DNA from: Parachlamydiales bacterium
GTDB taxonomy: Bacteria > Chlamydiota > Chlamydiia > Chlamydiales > SM23-39
Length of the DNA stretch: 6,376 nt
Assembly: GCA_003151315.1 (NCBI GenBank)
Contig: PLXF01000115.1
Location: 1,197 to 7,572, forward strand
Direction: 5' to 3'
Shown one piece after another: positions 5,523 through 6,376 of this stretch. The translations under genes were made by a program, and so were the position numbers. A model generated the notes under the pieces. It saw nothing but the letters and a program-made list of their open reading frames with translations, was not told where the DNA came from and ran no database searches. The stretch's first letter is position 1, and every line of letters starts with the position of its first letter.

Positions 5523-6344
5523 CTACCCCGCGATCGAAGCAAATCGGTTCATCAAGGGGCCTCGACATAGCGTTTGGAAACAGTTTTCGGCCGTCTCATG
5601 GGAGATATTGAGCCAAGAGACAAACGAATCTCGATCTTGAGGAACCGTTTCGCCAAGCGACTGGATCATCGTCTGCAAAATGTAGGCCGGTTTCCCTTCC
5701 GCTTGTCCTAAGTTAAAACTCAATCCCAGATGTCCAACGGGCTTTTGGAGCGGGTAGAGCACATTGAGTCCTAAGCTAATCGGCGAATCGCTGGCATCGT
5801 TTAATTCGAAAATTTCGGGATCTATATCGATTTTGGTATGGAGTTTGTTCGACAAAAAAGAGAGAGGATTTTCTTCTTTCGGATCAAAGGGGATCCCATT
5901 GACATACCGGAGTTCACATTTGATGAAATTCAGACCAAAAGTTCCTTTAGGGAACAATTCCCCAACGGCCTCTACCGTTCGCGCAATTAAGGAGCGATAA
6001 GGGGTCCACGAATAATTTTTCGTCTCATTGATCGTCAATATTCCAGGCCCAATTTGGATGAGGGGCCACCCCTCTTTCTCCTTGCGGATTCGATGTCTTA
6101 CAACAAAAGGGTTAGCTTCTGGATGGATCTGGGTGGAAGGGAGATCTTCGATAAAGGGGAGCTCATTTTTAAATTTCTCATACAATCGACCATACATCAT
6201 CGGATACGATGGATCGCGCAGCCTCCCCGATTGGGGGTCTTGCTCCAGTTCCCAGCGCAGTTCAAACACCGACTCTAAAAGGGGCGGCTGCAATAGGACA
6301 GGACTTTGTTGCTTTTTGTGCTTATCAGCTTTAAATATCGCCAT
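5523..6344 (-). CDS. TIGR04255-family protein of unknown function (273 aa)
   Basis: The sequence fits the sporadically distributed TIGR04255 family as I recall it. The N-terminus has PPLLESVFELRWELE after a short basic head. The middle contains LIQIGPGILTINETKNY followed by WTPYRSLI, then ELRYVNGIPFD. The C-terminal third alternates predicted strands, and HETAENCFQTLC resembles the closing helix in which the family often has a phrase like 'H..i...F...it'. The family has no assigned biochemical function; members turn up in unrelated bacteria, which hints at transfer. There is no signal peptide, membrane segment or obvious catalytic motif, so it is probably cytoplasmic. The frame could begin at TTG 6356, but that codon overlaps the Shine-Dalgarno, so ATG 6344 is the start. 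Its TAG abuts the ATG of mdh with no gap, placing it as first visible gene of the mdh-gltA-pip block. The family call is fairly sure; any metabolic role is unknown. Confidence 0.85.
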   Translation of the reverse strand: MAIFKADKHKKQQSPVLLQPPLLESVFELRWELEQDPQSGRLRDPSYPMMYGRLYEKFKNELPFIEDLPSTQIHPEANPFVVRHRIRKEKEGWPLIQIGPGILTINETKNYSWTPYRSLIARTVEAVGELFPKGTFGLNFIKCELRYVNGIPFDPKEENPLSFLSNKLHTKIDIDPEIFELNDASDSPISLGLNVLYPLQKPVGHLGLSFNLGQAEGKPAYILQTMIQSLGETVPQDRDSFVSWLNISHETAENCFQTLCRGPLMNRFASIAG

Positions 6345-6349
6345 GGGTA

Positions 6350-6354
6350 CCTCC
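6350..6354 (-). promoter_or_regulatory. Strong Shine-Dalgarno that fixes the start of the TIGR04255-family gene
   Basis: GGAGG lies 5 nt before ATG 6344, the best ribosome binding site in the window. It shows that the in-frame TTG at 6356 is not the start. The remaining bases to 6376 hold only leader or the tail of an upstream gene; two of the three minus-strand frames hit a stop there, and no promoter can be judged in so short a stretch. Confidence 0.75.
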
Positions 6355-6376
6355 AAAAAGGGGTCATCTTAATCGA

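Noticed and set aside
6345..6356. TTG 6356 as the start of the TIGR04255-family gene
   Set aside because: The codon overlaps the GGAGG ribosome binding site that is correctly spaced for ATG 6344.
6028..6372. 114-residue plus-strand open frame
   Set aside because: Antisense to the TIGR04255-family gene, which has a strong Shine-Dalgarno and family motifs.
1..6376. Search for a defence system, mobile element, CRISPR array or toxin-antitoxin pair
   Set aside because: No direct repeat array, transposase, integrase, nuclease or toxin-like small gene was found; the gene content is metabolic plus a kinase.

Overview
The window looks like chromosome from a member of the Chlamydiota, most likely an environmental (Parachlamydia/Waddlia/Simkania-like) lineage rather than Chlamydiaceae. 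The evidence is a chlamydia-type malate dehydrogenase next to a citrate synthase (the Chlamydiaceae lack citrate synthase), a eukaryotic-like Ser/Thr protein kinase, moderate GC with AT-rich spacers, and a D-amino-acid-oxidase-family flavoprotein in the same neighbourhood as mdh, as I recall for Chlamydia trachomatis. The assignment is an inference from protein features; no rRNA or other decisive marker is present.

All seven genes lie on the minus strand, so transcription runs from high to low coordinates. Block 1 (about 6344 down to 2429) holds four tightly packed genes: a TIGR04255-family protein of unknown function, malate dehydrogenase (mdh), a mitochondrial-type citrate synthase (gltA) and proline iminopeptidase (pip). 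Junctions are 0 nt, 2 nt (or a TAATG overlap, depending on which of two adjacent ATGs is used) and an ATGA overlap, so this is almost certainly one operon. Mdh makes oxaloacetate from malate and GltA condenses it with acetyl-CoA, so the core is a TCA-cycle pair; Pip would release N-terminal proline from peptides.

A spacer of 75 nt, nearly all A/T, separates block 1 from block 2. It carries a TATAAT-like -10 box in front of block 2.

Block 2 (2353 down to 1) holds a divergent Ser/Thr protein kinase with DFD in place of DFG, a polytopic inner-membrane protein, and the first 97 residues of a FAD-dependent oxidoreductase that continues past the left edge. The last two genes overlap by ATGA. The long plus-strand open frames are antisense shadows of these genes. 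I saw no RNA gene, CRISPR array, insertion sequence or phage gene.
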